From Adineta ricciae (taxonomy: Eukaryota; Rotifera; Eurotatoria; Adinetida; Adinetidae), in NCBI GenBank assembly GCA_905250025.1, contig CAJNOJ010000025.1, positions 525,632 through 589,631 of the forward strand: a DNA stretch of 64,000 nucleotides. The letters run 5' to 3'. This document shows, in pieces, positions 1 to 14,607 of this stretch; positions within the stretch are counted from its first letter, which is position 1, and each line of letters starts with the position of its first letter. Both the position numbers and the translations under genes were made by a program. The notes beneath the pieces are model-generated. The model had not been told where the DNA came from and did not search any database. It saw only the letters and a program-made list of their open reading frames with translations.

Positions 1-750
1 GGTTTCACTACTTTTTTTCGACGTGAGAAAAACATGAGATTAACTAATATTCTGTTCGTCACAACATAGTAAATAGAGAGACATAATGGAAGACATCTAC
101 ACGTAGAGATTCATTCGTTTGATTTGCTTTAGAAACAGCAATCGAGAATGTCAGTTCACATTTTCTCAGTATTAAAACTCAGCTCTCTTTTCTATCCGAT
201 CGACGCCGATTGCTTCCAGATGAGTACTAAGGGATTTCGACGTCCATTGTGTTTTCGATTTAAACTATGGACACAAATTTCAAGTTCGGTAGATAAGCAA
301 TCGTTTCGTACACGATAGGCATATCTAATAAATATGTTTTTATTTCGTGTTTGACTGTGATTAACGATAAGAGGTATATTAGAAGAAAACAATATATCTT
401 TTTCTGTAACCTCCTCGACCATCCATTGCATTACAATCGATCCTTGGAGACCGATCGATGAATGATTTTACTGGTAGTTAGCCGAAATAAAAGTAGATGA
501 ATTTCAGCATATTCTAGTCATCTTTCAGCTTCAACTTGACAGCTATTCTCAGTAGATTGGAGGAAAATCCTGCGTGAACTGAAGATGCAAGTCAAGCAGC
601 TGACTATATTTGAGAATAGAAAGAATTTCATTGATCTTTTTTGTCAATTGACTTCGTTAATCCATTCGTCTCTCGCGTACTAACTAAATTATGATCGACA
701 GCAAGATAAAGCAGCATTAGCAACATGCATTACAAAGAGAAAGGAATGAA
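1..750. other. Upstream region, no gene resolved
   Basis: No convincing coding exon is visible. The missing N-terminal docking exon of the PKA regulatory subunit would be expected upstream, but I found no dimerisation/docking-like reading frame here. It may lie outside the window or behind a long intron. A branchpoint-like TACTAAC followed by CAG near 679-702, and a CATTAG at 714-720, could be intron ends. Confidence 0.4.
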
Positions 751-2019
751 ATGTGGATTTTATGTAACGATTATTCTTTAGAAGACGTTCCAAACACAGA
801 AACAGATCAAGCAACTTCGGAACAGAAGACATCAATGACAACTGCAGATATTGGCAATTCAACGAACTTATCGATGGATCGAACATCGTCAGGTTCGACT
901 GAAGATAAATCTGATCATGGAAATAGATCAAGTGAAGAAGAACAAGAAGAAGAAGATGATGATGAAGATGAAGATGAAAAGAACAATACAGTGGATGATT
1001 TGGCTGATGAAGAAGAAATGCGTGTATGTACAAAATGAATTCTTTAGAGAAGATGATCTTAACATGATTTCGTTTCTTTTTTAGCGTCATTATGTGAAAA
1101 AGAACGAAAACCGGCGAGTATCTGTTGCAGCTGAACGCTACAATCCTGAAGATGATGCTGATTCCGATAGTGAACAATCTCATACCTATCCGAAAACTTC
1201 AGAACAACGTCAACGTTTGAAAGATGCTGTTTGCCATAATTTACTCTTTCGTACATTAGAAGCGAAACAAATTGATCAGGTCCTCAACGCCATGTGGGAA
1301 AAACCCGTTAAGCAAGGCGAAACTATTATTCAACAAGGTAAAATTCTTCTTTCTCTCTCCTGTCCCTGTAACACAATATTTTCCTAGGTGATGGTGGTGA
1401 TAATTTCTATGTTATCGATACTGGTGTCTATGAAATCTATGTATCAAAACAAGAAGATTTCAGCAATCCGTTCAAAGTAGGAGAATATAATCAAACAGGT
1501 TCGTTCGGTGAACTTGCTCTGATGTACAATCAACCACGTTCAGCAACAATTATTGCCAGTACAGATGGTATTCTATGGGTTATGGGTCGACAAACGTTCC
1601 GTAAACTTGTCTTAAAGCATGCATTTCGTAAACGACAATTGTATGAGAATTTTCTTCGTGATCTCACTATCTTACAATCGTTAACGGACTACGAACGATC
1701 GAACGTTGCTGACGCGTTGATTCCTGTCGAATACACTGAAAACGAAGTCATTATTAAACAAGGTGATGAAGGCGATCGAATGTTCTTTATTGAAGATGGA
1801 GAATGTGATATATACATGAACGAGAAATTCCATAAACGATTGAGTAAAGGTGATTATTTTGGCGAATTAGCACTTTTGAATCATGAACCGCGATCAGCTA
1901 CCGTGATTGCTGCGAGTTCCAAAGTTAAATTAGCTTCGCTGGAAGTCGAATCCTTCGAACGTTTATTAGGACCATGTATGGATTTGATACATCGAAATAC
2001 GTCGAAATATCTTAAATGA
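751..2019 (+). CDS. PRKAR2: cAMP-dependent protein kinase type II regulatory subunit (5' incomplete)
   Basis: This subunit inhibits the PKA catalytic subunit until cAMP binds. Three exons are clear: up to 1023, 1085-1337 and 1388-2019, joined by 61- and 50-nt GT-AG introns, giving a continuous 385-residue frame. The order is a Ser/Asp/Glu-rich linker, the inhibitor site RRVSV at the start of exon 2 (a serine pseudosubstrate marks type II), then two cyclic-nucleotide-binding domains. The phosphate-binding cassettes are FGELALMYNQPRSAT and FGELALLNHEPRSAT, each keeping the Glu and Arg that bind cAMP. The C-terminus FERLLGPCMDLIHRNTSKYLK is typical. The N-terminal docking domain is not seen, so the ATG at 751 is only the first in-frame one. 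A splice acceptor at 781 makes an earlier exon likely. Domain identification is certain; the start is not. Confidence 0.9.
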
Positions 2020-3626
2020 ACTGTTCAATGAGCATTATGATTATTGTCATCATCTGTTTATTTACTTCTTCTTCTTCTTCTACTCCTTGTTTTATAATAC
2101 AGTAACAACAAAAGAGACGAGATTTTCGGAATGATAGAATTTTAGTATTTCGATGTTTTCTTTTTCTTTTTTTTCTTGATCAAAAGAGAAAAAATATACA
2201 CTTTGTCGAAATATTGTCAATACAATTGTCGAGAGTTCGTCTCCCAGCAATCGATTTCGTTAATCGAATCAGATCGATCTACTGATTGAACTCCGATCGA
2301 GTTAATAATATAAGATGATCATGACCTGCTTCTTCCTTCTAGATGAAGACGAAGTCAATCTCTCCGAATGTTATCAATAGAAAACTCAATCTTCCGAAGC
2401 CGATTCTATTATTTAAGTCACTACATAAGAATCTTGTTGTTTTCTCCATATCTATCTGCTATGATCCTACCGTATCGTTTCTTTTGTCTTTTTTTTCACC
2501 CTACATTGAAGTTAGAAAGCATGTAAACTCTCGGGAATTTCAAAAATAGTCTGTACTAATGAAAGTTTATTGAACCACATAAGATAATAATGTCGACAGG
2601 CAATTAATGTCAATACTGACAATTGCAATTATGTTTGAGAAGAACTCTGATACATTAAACTGTTCATTAGACAAGATTGAATTATCGAATGAATGATTAA
2701 CAAGATCAAAACAACATGTTCGTTGAATGTAACATGTGACATACGTGTCGGCGTCAGATTATGCTTTTTTTCTACTGAATTTACACACGCGATAGTTTCC
2801 TCGATAAAAAGCTTTGTCCTCTTTACCCGTTCATCATGTAGAATAGTTTTCGAAACAGTCCCAAATCGATTACTAACGTATTCGGTGTGAAAAATGAGTT
2901 TCATTTTCATTCCATACATATGAAACTAATTACAAGATTACGTGTTCAACTCTGTTATTCTAGACAGTGCAAAGAAAATTGATGAGATGACAGGTTAAGA
3001 TCATCCTTTATTATTAACTAAATCACATGATGATGAATCGATATCTATTTCAATACTATAGCTATAATTATGAAATATTAGAGAAGCAGTTGTGTTCTAA
3101 TTAAGGATGAAGGCGTGAGCACGACGGTGGTACTCGTGCCCTCCAGCTGAGTTAAGAGGTTTCCTCTAATAATTTGTGTAAGATAAGTGTTGGAGAAAGT
3201 CGAGATGTCGTGTGTATGATTTATTTGACAATAGATTCGATTGAATACGGGTGAAAATGAGAATATCAGTGAGAATGGAAATTTGACAAAATATTGTTGC
3301 ATCAGTTTGAGAAAAACGAAGAATATTTTTCCAACTAAGATCACAGTGCATCGGCTAGTCGCAAAAAAGAAATCGTACAACATTTAACAGCAAAAAACAA
3401 AAAAAGAAACAACCGGTTGTTCTGTATATGAGCAGAACAATAGATGTTTAACTCATTTGCTTGTATTAATAGAAGTGTGCGAGAAAGATATCAGTCGTGA
3501 TAGATGCAAAAGAGGTTCAAAACGTTCTCGGATAAATACGCCAGAGATTGCTGGGGACACAACAAAGAGAACAAATCAGGGATGTTATATGACTATATGA
3601 AGCTCTAGAAAGATATTTGCGTTTGA
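2020..3626. other. Convergent intergenic region
   Basis: This lies between the 3' ends of the PKA subunit and the ZNF474-like gene. It begins with a pyrimidine-rich 3' UTR-like stretch with TTC repeats. Small ORFs on both strands (for example near 2629-2919 and 3078-3383) have no recognisable domain and look like chance. I see nothing else. Confidence 0.5.
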
Positions 3627-5490
<1,864 letters not shown>

Positions 5491-7605
5491 GATTGAAGTC
5501 TCTTCTATAATAGTCAAATTTCAAAAGATCATCACACAAAACAACAAGAAATATTAAATATTATTCTTTCAACAATATTCTCAAACAACATAGAAGTTCA
5601 GTCATTTTAAAGAAAACAGCACGAATATATTATAATCCGATCTAAGTAGCATTTTTACATGGATGTTGCTATGCAACTGCCTTGTGAATTGCCCTAGAAA
5701 TTGTAGCGCAACTCATCAAGAGATTGGCCCTGTCATTCTGTTCCATCAGAGTGCATCTGTACATTGAAGAATTCGTTTGTCAAAATTCGTTTTTTCAACT
5801 TGTCAATAGAGGGCGCGTTCAAAAAACACTTTGAGTAGAACATTCCTATGACGCCATTCTACGAACACAAGAAATTGCCACAACTAGTTAGTCGATAATG
5901 ACAAATGAATAATGATCGAATTTGTCGTTCGATGAAATGAAAGAGAATACTTTTATATCAAGTGTATCCTTAACCTAAAGGTTAACAAATCTTCTATCGA
6001 TTTGTTTCCTTGAATTTTTTTGTTATTATACGGTAAACTATTGATTGTGTAGTATGTAATTATTTTCTCATCGAACACAAATCAGTATCATTATGTCAAA
6101 ATAGGTCGCTTTTCTACTTGACAATACGTTCGTTTAGCTCGTTATTCATGTACAGTATCGACATATATGTATATTTACTTCTCTTCGAAATAGTACGACC
6201 GACGATTGTAAAATCAATAGAGAATTTGCAATTGTATGAACATATTCAGATCAAAAGCAAATAATCGATTTCATTTTCTTCTTAAACTGATCCGGCATGG
6301 TCGTGACAATCAGTTTACTTATGGTACCCTAGCTTGCGTAGTTCATCCCGAGATAAATGTCAGAAGATCAATCTTTGATGTGTGATGATAATGTTGACAA
6401 GTAAATAACGATGTTTAGAAGAAATTCTTCTACTTGATGACTTATGTCTACAAATGTAGCGCGTAAGTATGAATTGCACTGATCAAAGACATCATTTGTT
6501 CGATGTATATGATGAAATATACATTTGTATGACAAAAGAAAAGAACATTTCGAGAATAATGTTATTTTTATATCGACAACGAATGAGTTGGGTATGTTGA
6601 TTACGACAACTTTCATTTTATTCAATGAACACTGCGACGAAAATGAAAGAAAATAATTTGATTCGAAACATAATCGATGCCATGAAAAATGACGAATGTA
6701 GTGAGAGAGACAGAAGGTGAGTACAGTAAAAAAGAAAAGGTGAAGGTGAATGTACATTCATATTCTATTGTCAGTCGATTCGCTTCAACTGCAAATGTAT
6801 ACAAAAGACAAACATCAATCACTCAACTAAAAAGACGTCCATAGTTTCCAATTCGACCTACATAACCATGTATGGTTGGTGCTGTTCATCATCTTCTCCT
6901 GTTAGTTGTAAGTGACCTTTCTTCTTTCGATATCTGTTTTTTTCAAACATCCAGACAAATGATGATCTATTTTTGTTAACTAGTCAATCTCGTCGATTAT
7001 CACGAAAAGAAATCGAACTTTATTATCATATAAGATAAGATATTTGTTGAGATTGAATAGATGACGGACAGTGTTCGTTTTGTCTTCTCTTGAAACTCAA
7101 TAACGTAGGTATCATTTAGATGAATAGTTTGTCTATGTGTTGCTATTGTCCTTGCAAGTAGAAGACGTATCATTATTGAACTGATGATATCTTAGCTGAT
7201 CAGTCTTATGCAATGGTTGATGAGCAAAGAGTTAATCCGAAATAAACGACTTTTTGAGTACTCTCATCAAACTTTCTTCGATATCAGTACGAAAGAAAAA
7301 AAAAACCTTTTTGACAGTAAGCACTACTTCATACGTTATTTCGGTATCTAATTTAATGATTGATATATGTACGACCTATTTGATGGTGGATGAAGGTTGA
7401 TCCTTTTTTCACTTGATGTGTACAGGACGCGTATGTGTAAATGAATATATATTTTTTTCTCATTCATTTACATCTGTACTTGAGTTTTAGATTTTAACAC
7501 ATTTTGATATAGACATATATACATATACATTCATACATATTCATAGTCATCGATATCAAGAAGAACAACTTTGCAAGTAGTTCATATCCACACCCCTGTT
7601 ATTCA
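5491..7605. other. Divergent intergenic region, about 2.1 kb
   Basis: This is long for this gene-dense window. It holds the promoter side of the ZNF474-like gene (minus) and of the ORF at 7606 (plus). Overlapping minus-strand ORFs near 6368-6822 are Phe/Ser/His-rich with no domain and look spurious. AT-rich TATATA-like runs occur at about 7450-7540. Confidence 0.4.
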
Positions 7606-8211
7606 ATGGTGAGCATGGCCGGTCAACAGCATCAGTATTCTCCCCGATATCCTAGTCTATTAGTTACACTTAAACATAAGCCGGAAGAAAGAACTCATGC
7701 TGATGTTTATTCCACTGCTCGAGCACGTCGAGCAAAAGATTCTTACTATCCATCGTTATTTCAAACGAAAAATGTCTACATGAATGGAAATCAACGTCAA
7801 CAACCACCGTCACCACCTGTACAATCCTCACCACCCCAACAACAACTTCCTCATCGGTCACATGTGCCTCCACGATATCAACAAAAGCCCACATTCTATA
7901 ATAATTCGGATCGCATTCATCAACCGTATCAACAACAATCGATTCGACCACTGATGGAAATCAAAGACAACTTATTTTCTTTACACGATGATGTCGAACC
8001 CGACTTAGACGATGACGATCAATCGTTACGAATTCTTCAACCCAAAGATGCACAACAACGCACTCAATATCGAAATCGTAAGGCAGAATTAGACTGGGAT
8101 CATGCTTTTGATTTAGATCTCATTGACTTGTACTCAACACATATCGATACGGATAGTCATTCATTGACAAGCACAATAAGTTCGACAGATACATCATATT
8201 GTTCTTTTTAA
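7606..8211 (+). CDS. Unrecognised Gln/Pro/His-rich protein
   Basis: This is a 201-residue single-exon ORF that I do not recognise. The N-terminal third is basic and has SPRYPSLLVTLKHK. The middle is low-complexity Gln/Pro/His. The C-terminal half is acidic (DDVEPDLDDDDQSLRIL) and ends in a Ser/Thr-rich tail. There is no signal peptide or membrane segment. The composition suggests a disordered regulatory protein. A real gene is supported by codon use like its neighbours, an isolated long frame and a downstream AT-rich 3' region. ATG codons at 7606 and 7615 are both possible starts. Confidence 0.55.
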   Translation: MVSMAGQQHQYSPRYPSLLVTLKHKPEERTHADVYSTARARRAKDSYYPSLFQTKNVYMNGNQRQQPPSPPVQSSPPQQQLPHRSHVPPRYQQKPTFYNNSDRIHQPYQQQSIRPLMEIKDNLFSLHDDVEPDLDDDDQSLRILQPKDAQQRTQYRNRKAELDWDHAFDLDLIDLYSTHIDTDSHSLTSTISSTDTSYCSF

Positions 8212-8468
8212 ACCGATACTTCTCTTCGTATTGATGACAAAACCAAATTATTCTAAACTTTGAAGAAAAACTCGTTTTTTTCTTTCTTTTTGTATATTCA
8301 AATTTTCATTACATTTGCCCTTCGAAAAATTTTCCGAAGAACAAAAACAAAACGTTCAGTGACTACAAAACACTAAAAACTTATCACAAAAGACAACAAA
8401 CAAACAAACAAATAAAAGCCTTTGTTTTCTTTCTATCACAGATTGTTTCTTCTTTTTTTCTTCCTTTA

Positions 8469-11400
8469 TCACTTGAGATTTGAAAAGATTTTGACTAATA
8501 AATCAAATGAATGATAATCATCTGTCGTATCATCAATACAGCCAAGTGATTGTAATTTTCTTCGTACACACGCATTCAATTTCGTTCTTAATTTAAAGAA
8601 ATTCCTATCTGATAAAATCATTTGATATTCATTCAATTTTAATGTTTCATTCATCGTTCCAAAGAACAAAAGAACAACTTGGTTAACCATGCTACAGCAT
8701 TTCCCTACGAATAAACCCTTGTTCGATCGGATTAAATCATCGCATATAGCGAACACAATGCTTTCTTCTTTCAATTGCATGTTGTTTAATACCGAGATTG
8801 GGTCAAGTTGAACTAATTCATTCCGACTATGATTTATCAGCAAAAGAAAAAGTACGTTAAGATTTGTTTTGATCTATACAAACGACTGTTACTTTGTAAA
8901 CCATTTTCGATCGTAGGTGATCAAATTTTGAGGCAAACAGCGAACTAGAATTGCTTGAATTAATGGCCAACAAGAAGCGTTAGAATTCAAATCGAGAATT
9001 CCGTCATGATTCGGATAGAAAAATTTCGCGAAGTTGATATTGATCAAGAAACTACTCAACCATTTTCTAGACAAAATTCATACATTAGTCAAGTTCTGAA
9101 CACAAAAGTTCATTCTTACTGAAATTGATCGATCTGTTTCAGTCGAAAGTATTTCACCTTCCAATCCAAACAGAATTGTCTCTTATCCAACGATTGTTCC
9201 CATTCCTACAAACAAAGCAATCAGCATCCAGTGAGAAAACCATCGTAAAAGCAATTACTTGATACAATCGATAGTAGACGAAATGATCGGAATTTCGATT
9301 CGAATCTAAACGTTGTTTCAATTCCAATAAACAATTAACATCCGCGATCGATTCAACTAGAAACAAACGAAAATGAACAGTCTCGTCAGTGTGTAATCAA
9401 CACTCAGAAAAATATACAATGCACTGATCTTTCGAGGTCGTATTTGTTACGATTTATCATAGGTCATGATCATCATGTCTGTTACGGTTTTTTGTTTCGC
9501 CATCAATACGTTGTGTTAACCGATCTATTACCCTTCCTCAAGGTACTTATTATCAAGTAACTCATTTTGTACTTATCTTTGATGATTACCATCTATACTG
9601 ATCGATTTGATATGAAAGATAAAAACTTTTTTGTTGACTCACAAGGATCGCCGATGATCAGTGTGGAAATGATGGTTAGAATCGGTTGAAGACATTTGAA
9701 CAGATGAGCATAGACGATCATCATTGCATATGGTAATTCAACTATTGGCAGAGCTAAGCAATAAGCTCCGAGATCGACGAGATCTTCCCATTTGTCGAAA
9801 AGTTCGAGATTCTAAGAGAGAAATCGGTTTCAGAAGAATTAGAACACGGTTTATACTTACTTTCAATTGAGATATACCAGCACGAACGACTGCAAACGGT
9901 GGCGGAAATGGTAGTTTTAACATGAATTCTGCAACGGAACAATTTGTCCAAGCGAATAGTTTTGCTTGCATGATATTTTCCTGAATTTGCCTTGATCATA
10001 TGTCATAAGAGATGAACAATAACTTACAAGTAATGGTTGACGAGCCATTTCAGCATTGACGTTTTCATTAATTTTCTCATCGAATAAAGATTGCGGATAG
10101 AGTCGATAGCAAACACCACCTTCACTAACATTTACCCTACAGAACCAAAGTTTTTCAAAATTAACAAAACTATCGATCTGCATATCGTACCGATGTTTTC
10201 TCTCAGTCGCACTCGTTTGACTTATCCAATTGTATTTCGGTAACAATTTCGAAGTAGTCGTATGATAACATTTCTACAACACACATATCAATGAAAAACT
10301 ACCAAACTTTCTGAAACAATTTACTTCAAGAGTTATGCCGGTGTCGATAACACAGCAAATATTACGAAAAGGTACACCTGTTTCACAATTTGCATCACAG
10401 AGAATCTGAAAGTCAAGCAAATGCTTTTTCTCAATAGGATATCTGAAAATCTACAAACCAGTAATCGTGAACTATTATTATTATTCATCAAAAGCCATGA
10501 TGAAGAGTTCCAAATTCTATGAACTTCAATTCCAAATCTACACAAAACAAGATCATCTTGTCCAGTTCTCTCTCATGATAACACTCACTCTTTTGAAAGA
10601 TTGGAATTCAAGCACAAATCATTCATTACTGAAATTTCATCCGCTCCCGGTAAGAATACCAGAATATGTTCTAAACAACAACAACATCGATGTCTCAAAA
10701 TCGCGTCGGATTCCACTCACCCGTTCGCATTTTACATATGTTTTTCACAACTGCTAAAACTAATTGATAATCGATCACTTCATTACAATTCCGTGTTTGT
10801 AAATAATATTTCATCAAAGCGATCATTGGCGTCACATGTGAATTATTATTCGTTAGACTTAATAATTGTTCCAAAAGAAGAGAATCATGTCTACAAACAA
10901 TCAAATATTTTCCTTTCCAACTTCATCAAATAGAATCATGTCATGCAGTTGAATCAAGAAACTTCTTCCCTCATATAAACATGCATTTCTCATCAATCAA
11001 TGTACATCTTTTCTGGAGCAAATAATCATGCGATTGAACTACTATGATTTTTGTCATACAAAAACATCTTCTTACCTTTGAAATTCTACATCAACTGTCG
11101 ATAAAATTTTCATAATGAATAAGTCATGTTAAGAGATTTGAATACTTACGTTGTATACGATTCTAGTAGATCAATTGTCTCATGTGTTGCGTACTTTCTT
11201 GCGAAATCAATCGCTGAAAAATTATTCACCGCACGGAGATTGAAGAACAAACTGTTCGTTAGTAAAATTGGTTCAATCAACGATTTCATACTCCACATTG
11301 CTAAGCACATCAATGGACTAACGAGTGTCAGTGGATGTTGATAATTATCTGAAAAGAGAAATGGTTTGAGATGAAAGTGTTTCTAGTCATCCGTACATTT

Positions 11401-13455
11401 ATCTGAATGTTGATTGAGAAAGTTGATCAATTGTTGAAAATCTTCGATTAATCCATTCACAAAACATCGACCAATTAGATCGTTCAAATAACGTTCAGTT
11501 GTTGTCATGTGTTGTTCCTATAAATATTGATTAACATGAAGAAAAACGTACATATTTCAGTTGATGAAGTCATACTAATAATGAATAGATATTTTGACAT
11601 GGCTCACAAATGATCGACGAGGAGATTCGATGATGAACTGACGATTGTTCTGCGGAACGGCGCCAGTAGTCAAGCAATTGTGTACCATAAGTTGCTGAAA
11701 AGAAGATTTTGTAAGATAAAATGTGTTATTGATTAGAAGTTTACCAATGGAGAAACATTTGTTTTGATCCATTCGTTCGATGTCAATTACAATTCTTTCG
11801 AGAAAGATTTCGTCAATCTTTTCATTCGTCGTCTCATTTGTATCAACTGTAAATAAACAGAATGCTCAATTTTCGTTGTAAAACGCCAGTCTTTTACTTG
11901 TGTAAGTCGCCACATTTCCGAAATACTTGACCAACGTATCATATTGTATCGTTGTCTGAAGAAAAATAATCTTCAAATGTCGAAATTTATGCTGCGAATC
12001 TTTCAAATATGCCAAGATCATGTCAAGTGTATGCGATCGTTTATGAACATCATCAACAATCAAATGTGTTATTGACGATTTCAGTAAATGATCACCACAA
12101 ATCAATGTTCGTAGGAGAAGTTCATGAGTTGTAATAGTAATTAACGATGAAACACCACTCGTTGATGACCTAAGAGCGCTGAATGAGAAAGAGTTTGGCT
12201 ATATGTTTGTTCTTACATGTTATCAAAGGTAAGGCAATCGCTGGATTTGATGAATGAGGATAATGCATACGCGGATAAACTGCTTGTACAACTATGAAGA
12301 ATGCGAATGGGCCATTGTTTGTCGAGATGACCGTCATGCAAATATTGACAGATCTAAGTGAGAATTTGAAGAGAAATGAACAGATTCAGATAGAAATCTA
12401 CTCGAATTGATTTGCCAATCGATGGTGGACCGCTGATAAAAAGCATTTTATTATCTGGAAGAGTTTGGATATTCAAATTTGAAGCAATGTACATTCGTAT
12501 TAGCGCTTACTCTCGATCAAATGAAGAAGACTTTCTCGCGTTGAAGTTTTGTCAATTGGCAAGAATTGAATCGAACTTTCAGGAGAAAGTAATCGCTGGT
12601 CAGGTACACGTGGCTTGATATCGGCTGATTGAAACAAAGGATTGCCAGATCGTAATAATGTACAATAATACCAATCTAGAAGAAGAAGAGATGCTTAACG
12701 AATGCAATGAAGATTTTCGGTCTACCATTGAGAGAGCTTGGTGTTTTTTGAATCTTCGCTTGGAGTAGATCATTGTCTTCGATGGAAATCGGACAAGATT
12801 GAAGGTAAACTTGCACATCTTGTGTTAGCTGAGGATTATCCAGAGATAAAGTTAATTGTTTCGGTGTGATGTTGGAATTATTCGAAATTAACTCATTCGG
12901 TGATTTCGAAACGGCGATTACGCGTGATGCTCCACGTCTGAAAAAGTCTTTTGTAGAATGTCACTCATAGGCCTCATCAGATATTCGTACCCTAAAGTCC
13001 GGCAAATAAGATTTCGTTGTTGTGCTTGCTGACGAACGAATACCCGTTCGTAACAAAATAACGATGACGGAAACTCGATTTCTTCATTGCTTTTCCCCTC
13101 ATTTAGGTAATTATCAAGCATTTGACAGATCACTTGCCGAACGGGATTTGAAACATTCAGATTCTTTACAAAAAAGAAAACCTCTGTCTGATGCATAGCC
13201 GCGATCTTTTCCATGAGATACTTACGCATCCAGCAGGCATTTCCGAATCCGATTCATCATCACTCAAATAATCAATCATTGAATCAACATTCGTATTCAT
13301 CATTCGATACGATGCATTCGATGCGAACTAAAGTCAAACGGTCCTTTTTTATTTCTCGCTTTCCTTTGAACGAATCATACTTGATCGTCATCTCCACCTG
13401 TTGGATACATCTCATACTCATTTGATCTGACCGGAAATGGTTTCCGATGATGCAT
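8469..13455 (-). CDS. YTHDC2/Bgcn-family DExH-box protein with degenerate helicase motifs
   Basis: A many-exon gene reading from the ATG at 13455, which sits just after a CTTCTAG acceptor. The order matches YTHDC2: an R3H-like segment (EIEFPSSLFCYERVFVRQQ), a RecA1 domain, an ankyrin-type insert (SAIDFARKYATHETIDLLES), a RecA2 domain, an HA2/winged-helix region (FAWTNCSVAEFMLKLPFPPP, KWEDLVDLGAYCLALP) and a C-terminal OB-like region. It ends without a YTH domain. Motif I is kept as SGPPSIGKS. The DEVHER box is DDVHKR. Motif III reads LQTT, motif V (normally NIAETS) is ANCETG, and motif VI (normally QRxGRxGR) reads ERKHRRVNV, losing the arginine-finger side. YTHDC2 and Drosophila Bgcn control the switch from germline mitosis to differentiation or meiosis, and Bgcn is also catalytically degenerate. 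I infer an RNA-binding scaffold rather than an active helicase. Exon edges in the C-terminal half are approximate. Confidence 0.8.
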
Positions 13456-13567
13456 ATCTAGAAGAATAAGAACAAATGTTGTTTTACATAATATCTAACA
13501 ATGATTGATTTATTTGTGTAGGAAAAAGTCTGTCATCTGACGTTTTATTTCACGACAAAAAGAAAAA

Positions 13568-14405
13568 TTATTCCGAGGAGATGATCTTGTTCATTTGGAA
13601 TGCATCAGTCACGTACATGGAGATTTCATCTTCAATCGATCTCTGAAAAAGCAGAAAGATGCGTTTTCATAGAAGAAATCAATGAAGCTTACGAGTTCAT
13701 CGCGAACACTTTCGACTTTCAATGTTAAACTATCAATTGTCTAGAAGAAGAAGAACAAGAATGTTTCGAAAGGGGATTTCTCGAAGAATTCAACATGATC
13801 CTTACTGGTTCATCACATGGCAGCCAATGTGAAATTTGTTGTTTGAGAATTTCGTATTCACAACGTGTGTTATCCACATCCTGAAAGAAAAGCCGGCTGC
13901 TGCTTCTTCTTGTGTTATGGAGAAAGTTTACTTTTTGTAATTGCTCAACTTCTGTATGCGTAACTGCTGGTTTGGCATTGATATCGAATGATTGTAACTT
14001 ATTTTGAACAAATTTCATCTCTGCCATCGTGCTCATTCGATTCGATTCATATTCATCAAATTTGGCATTCTGAATATTCGTGATTTTCTGTTGTTTTCTA
14101 AGTAAAAGAAAGGAGATTTCCATGTCCAATCGATTTACAAACATTATTTACTCATTTAAAATTTTCGCTGCACTGGAAATTTCGATGTAGTTCTGTTGAA
14201 TCGTTGGGACGATGACTTCGAATGTATCTAAACGATTCTGCGTTGTGTAATAGCTGTTTTGTAATTTACGAAGCTTCTTTAAGAAGATTTCCCCATTATC
14301 CATTTGTGAACAATCAATTTCTAATAATTGACCGATGTTAGTTAACAATTGAAGGTTGGAAATCAATTGATCGGGATTAAATCCTGCTGAATCCGATTGA
14401 GGCAT
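13568..14405 (-). CDS. HAUS1: HAUS1-like augmin subunit
   Basis: A coiled-coil protein of about 210 residues in five exons. Augmin (HAUS) recruits gamma-tubulin to existing spindle microtubules. The C-terminal half parallels human HAUS1: a KFDEYESNR segment, a helix with LQSFDIN, then a Q-rich coil (CEYEILKQQISHWLPCDEP) and a final helix (VRDELRSIEDEISMYV) matching the ELDSIEAEL region. The stop is at 13568-13570. The chosen start ATG follows a TCTTTAG acceptor immediately, so it is either the first coding exon after a 5' UTR intron or a trans-spliced start. The N-terminal 60-90 residues of HAUS1 are not seen. The next gene begins 113 nt downstream on the same strand. Sequence similarity is weak; another coiled-coil kinetochore or spindle protein remains possible. 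Confidence 0.55.
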
Positions 14406-14607
14406 CTAAAGACAAAAAGATGTATGTGTGTACGATGATTTTTTATTGAAAATTCATCAAATAAAAACGATTGTTTTATTATTTCGTGTAAAACTCCGTT
14501 AAATATACAAATTCACAGTCATAAAACAAGAGATTCAGAATTAGCAGAAGAAAAAGACATGATGAAGTATTGATATCTGACTGTGAATGCCTCAATCGAA
14601 GATATAT

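Noticed and set aside
3078..3383. 101-aa minus ORF between the PKA and ZNF474-like genes
   Set aside because: No domain, no splice context, hydrophobic/Phe-rich composition typical of noncoding AT-rich DNA.
6368..6822. Two overlapping minus-strand ORFs (129 and 66 aa) in the 5.5-7.6 kb region
   Set aside because: Phe/Ser/His-rich composition, no domain, no linked exons; best explained as chance frames in AT-rich DNA.
10467..10933. Plus-strand ORFs opposite the YTHDC2-like gene
   Set aside because: The minus strand here carries conserved helicase-domain exons in frame; the plus ORFs are shadows.
8469..13455. TDRD9/spindle-E as identity of the DExH protein
   Set aside because: The R3H-like N-terminus and ankyrin insert between the RecA domains are characteristic of YTHDC2, and no Tudor domain is seen.
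13568..14405. Dynactin p24 (DCTN3) or a kinetochore coiled-coil protein as identity
   Set aside because: The order of the C-terminal helices and the ELRSIEDEIS segment fit HAUS1 better, although similarity is low.
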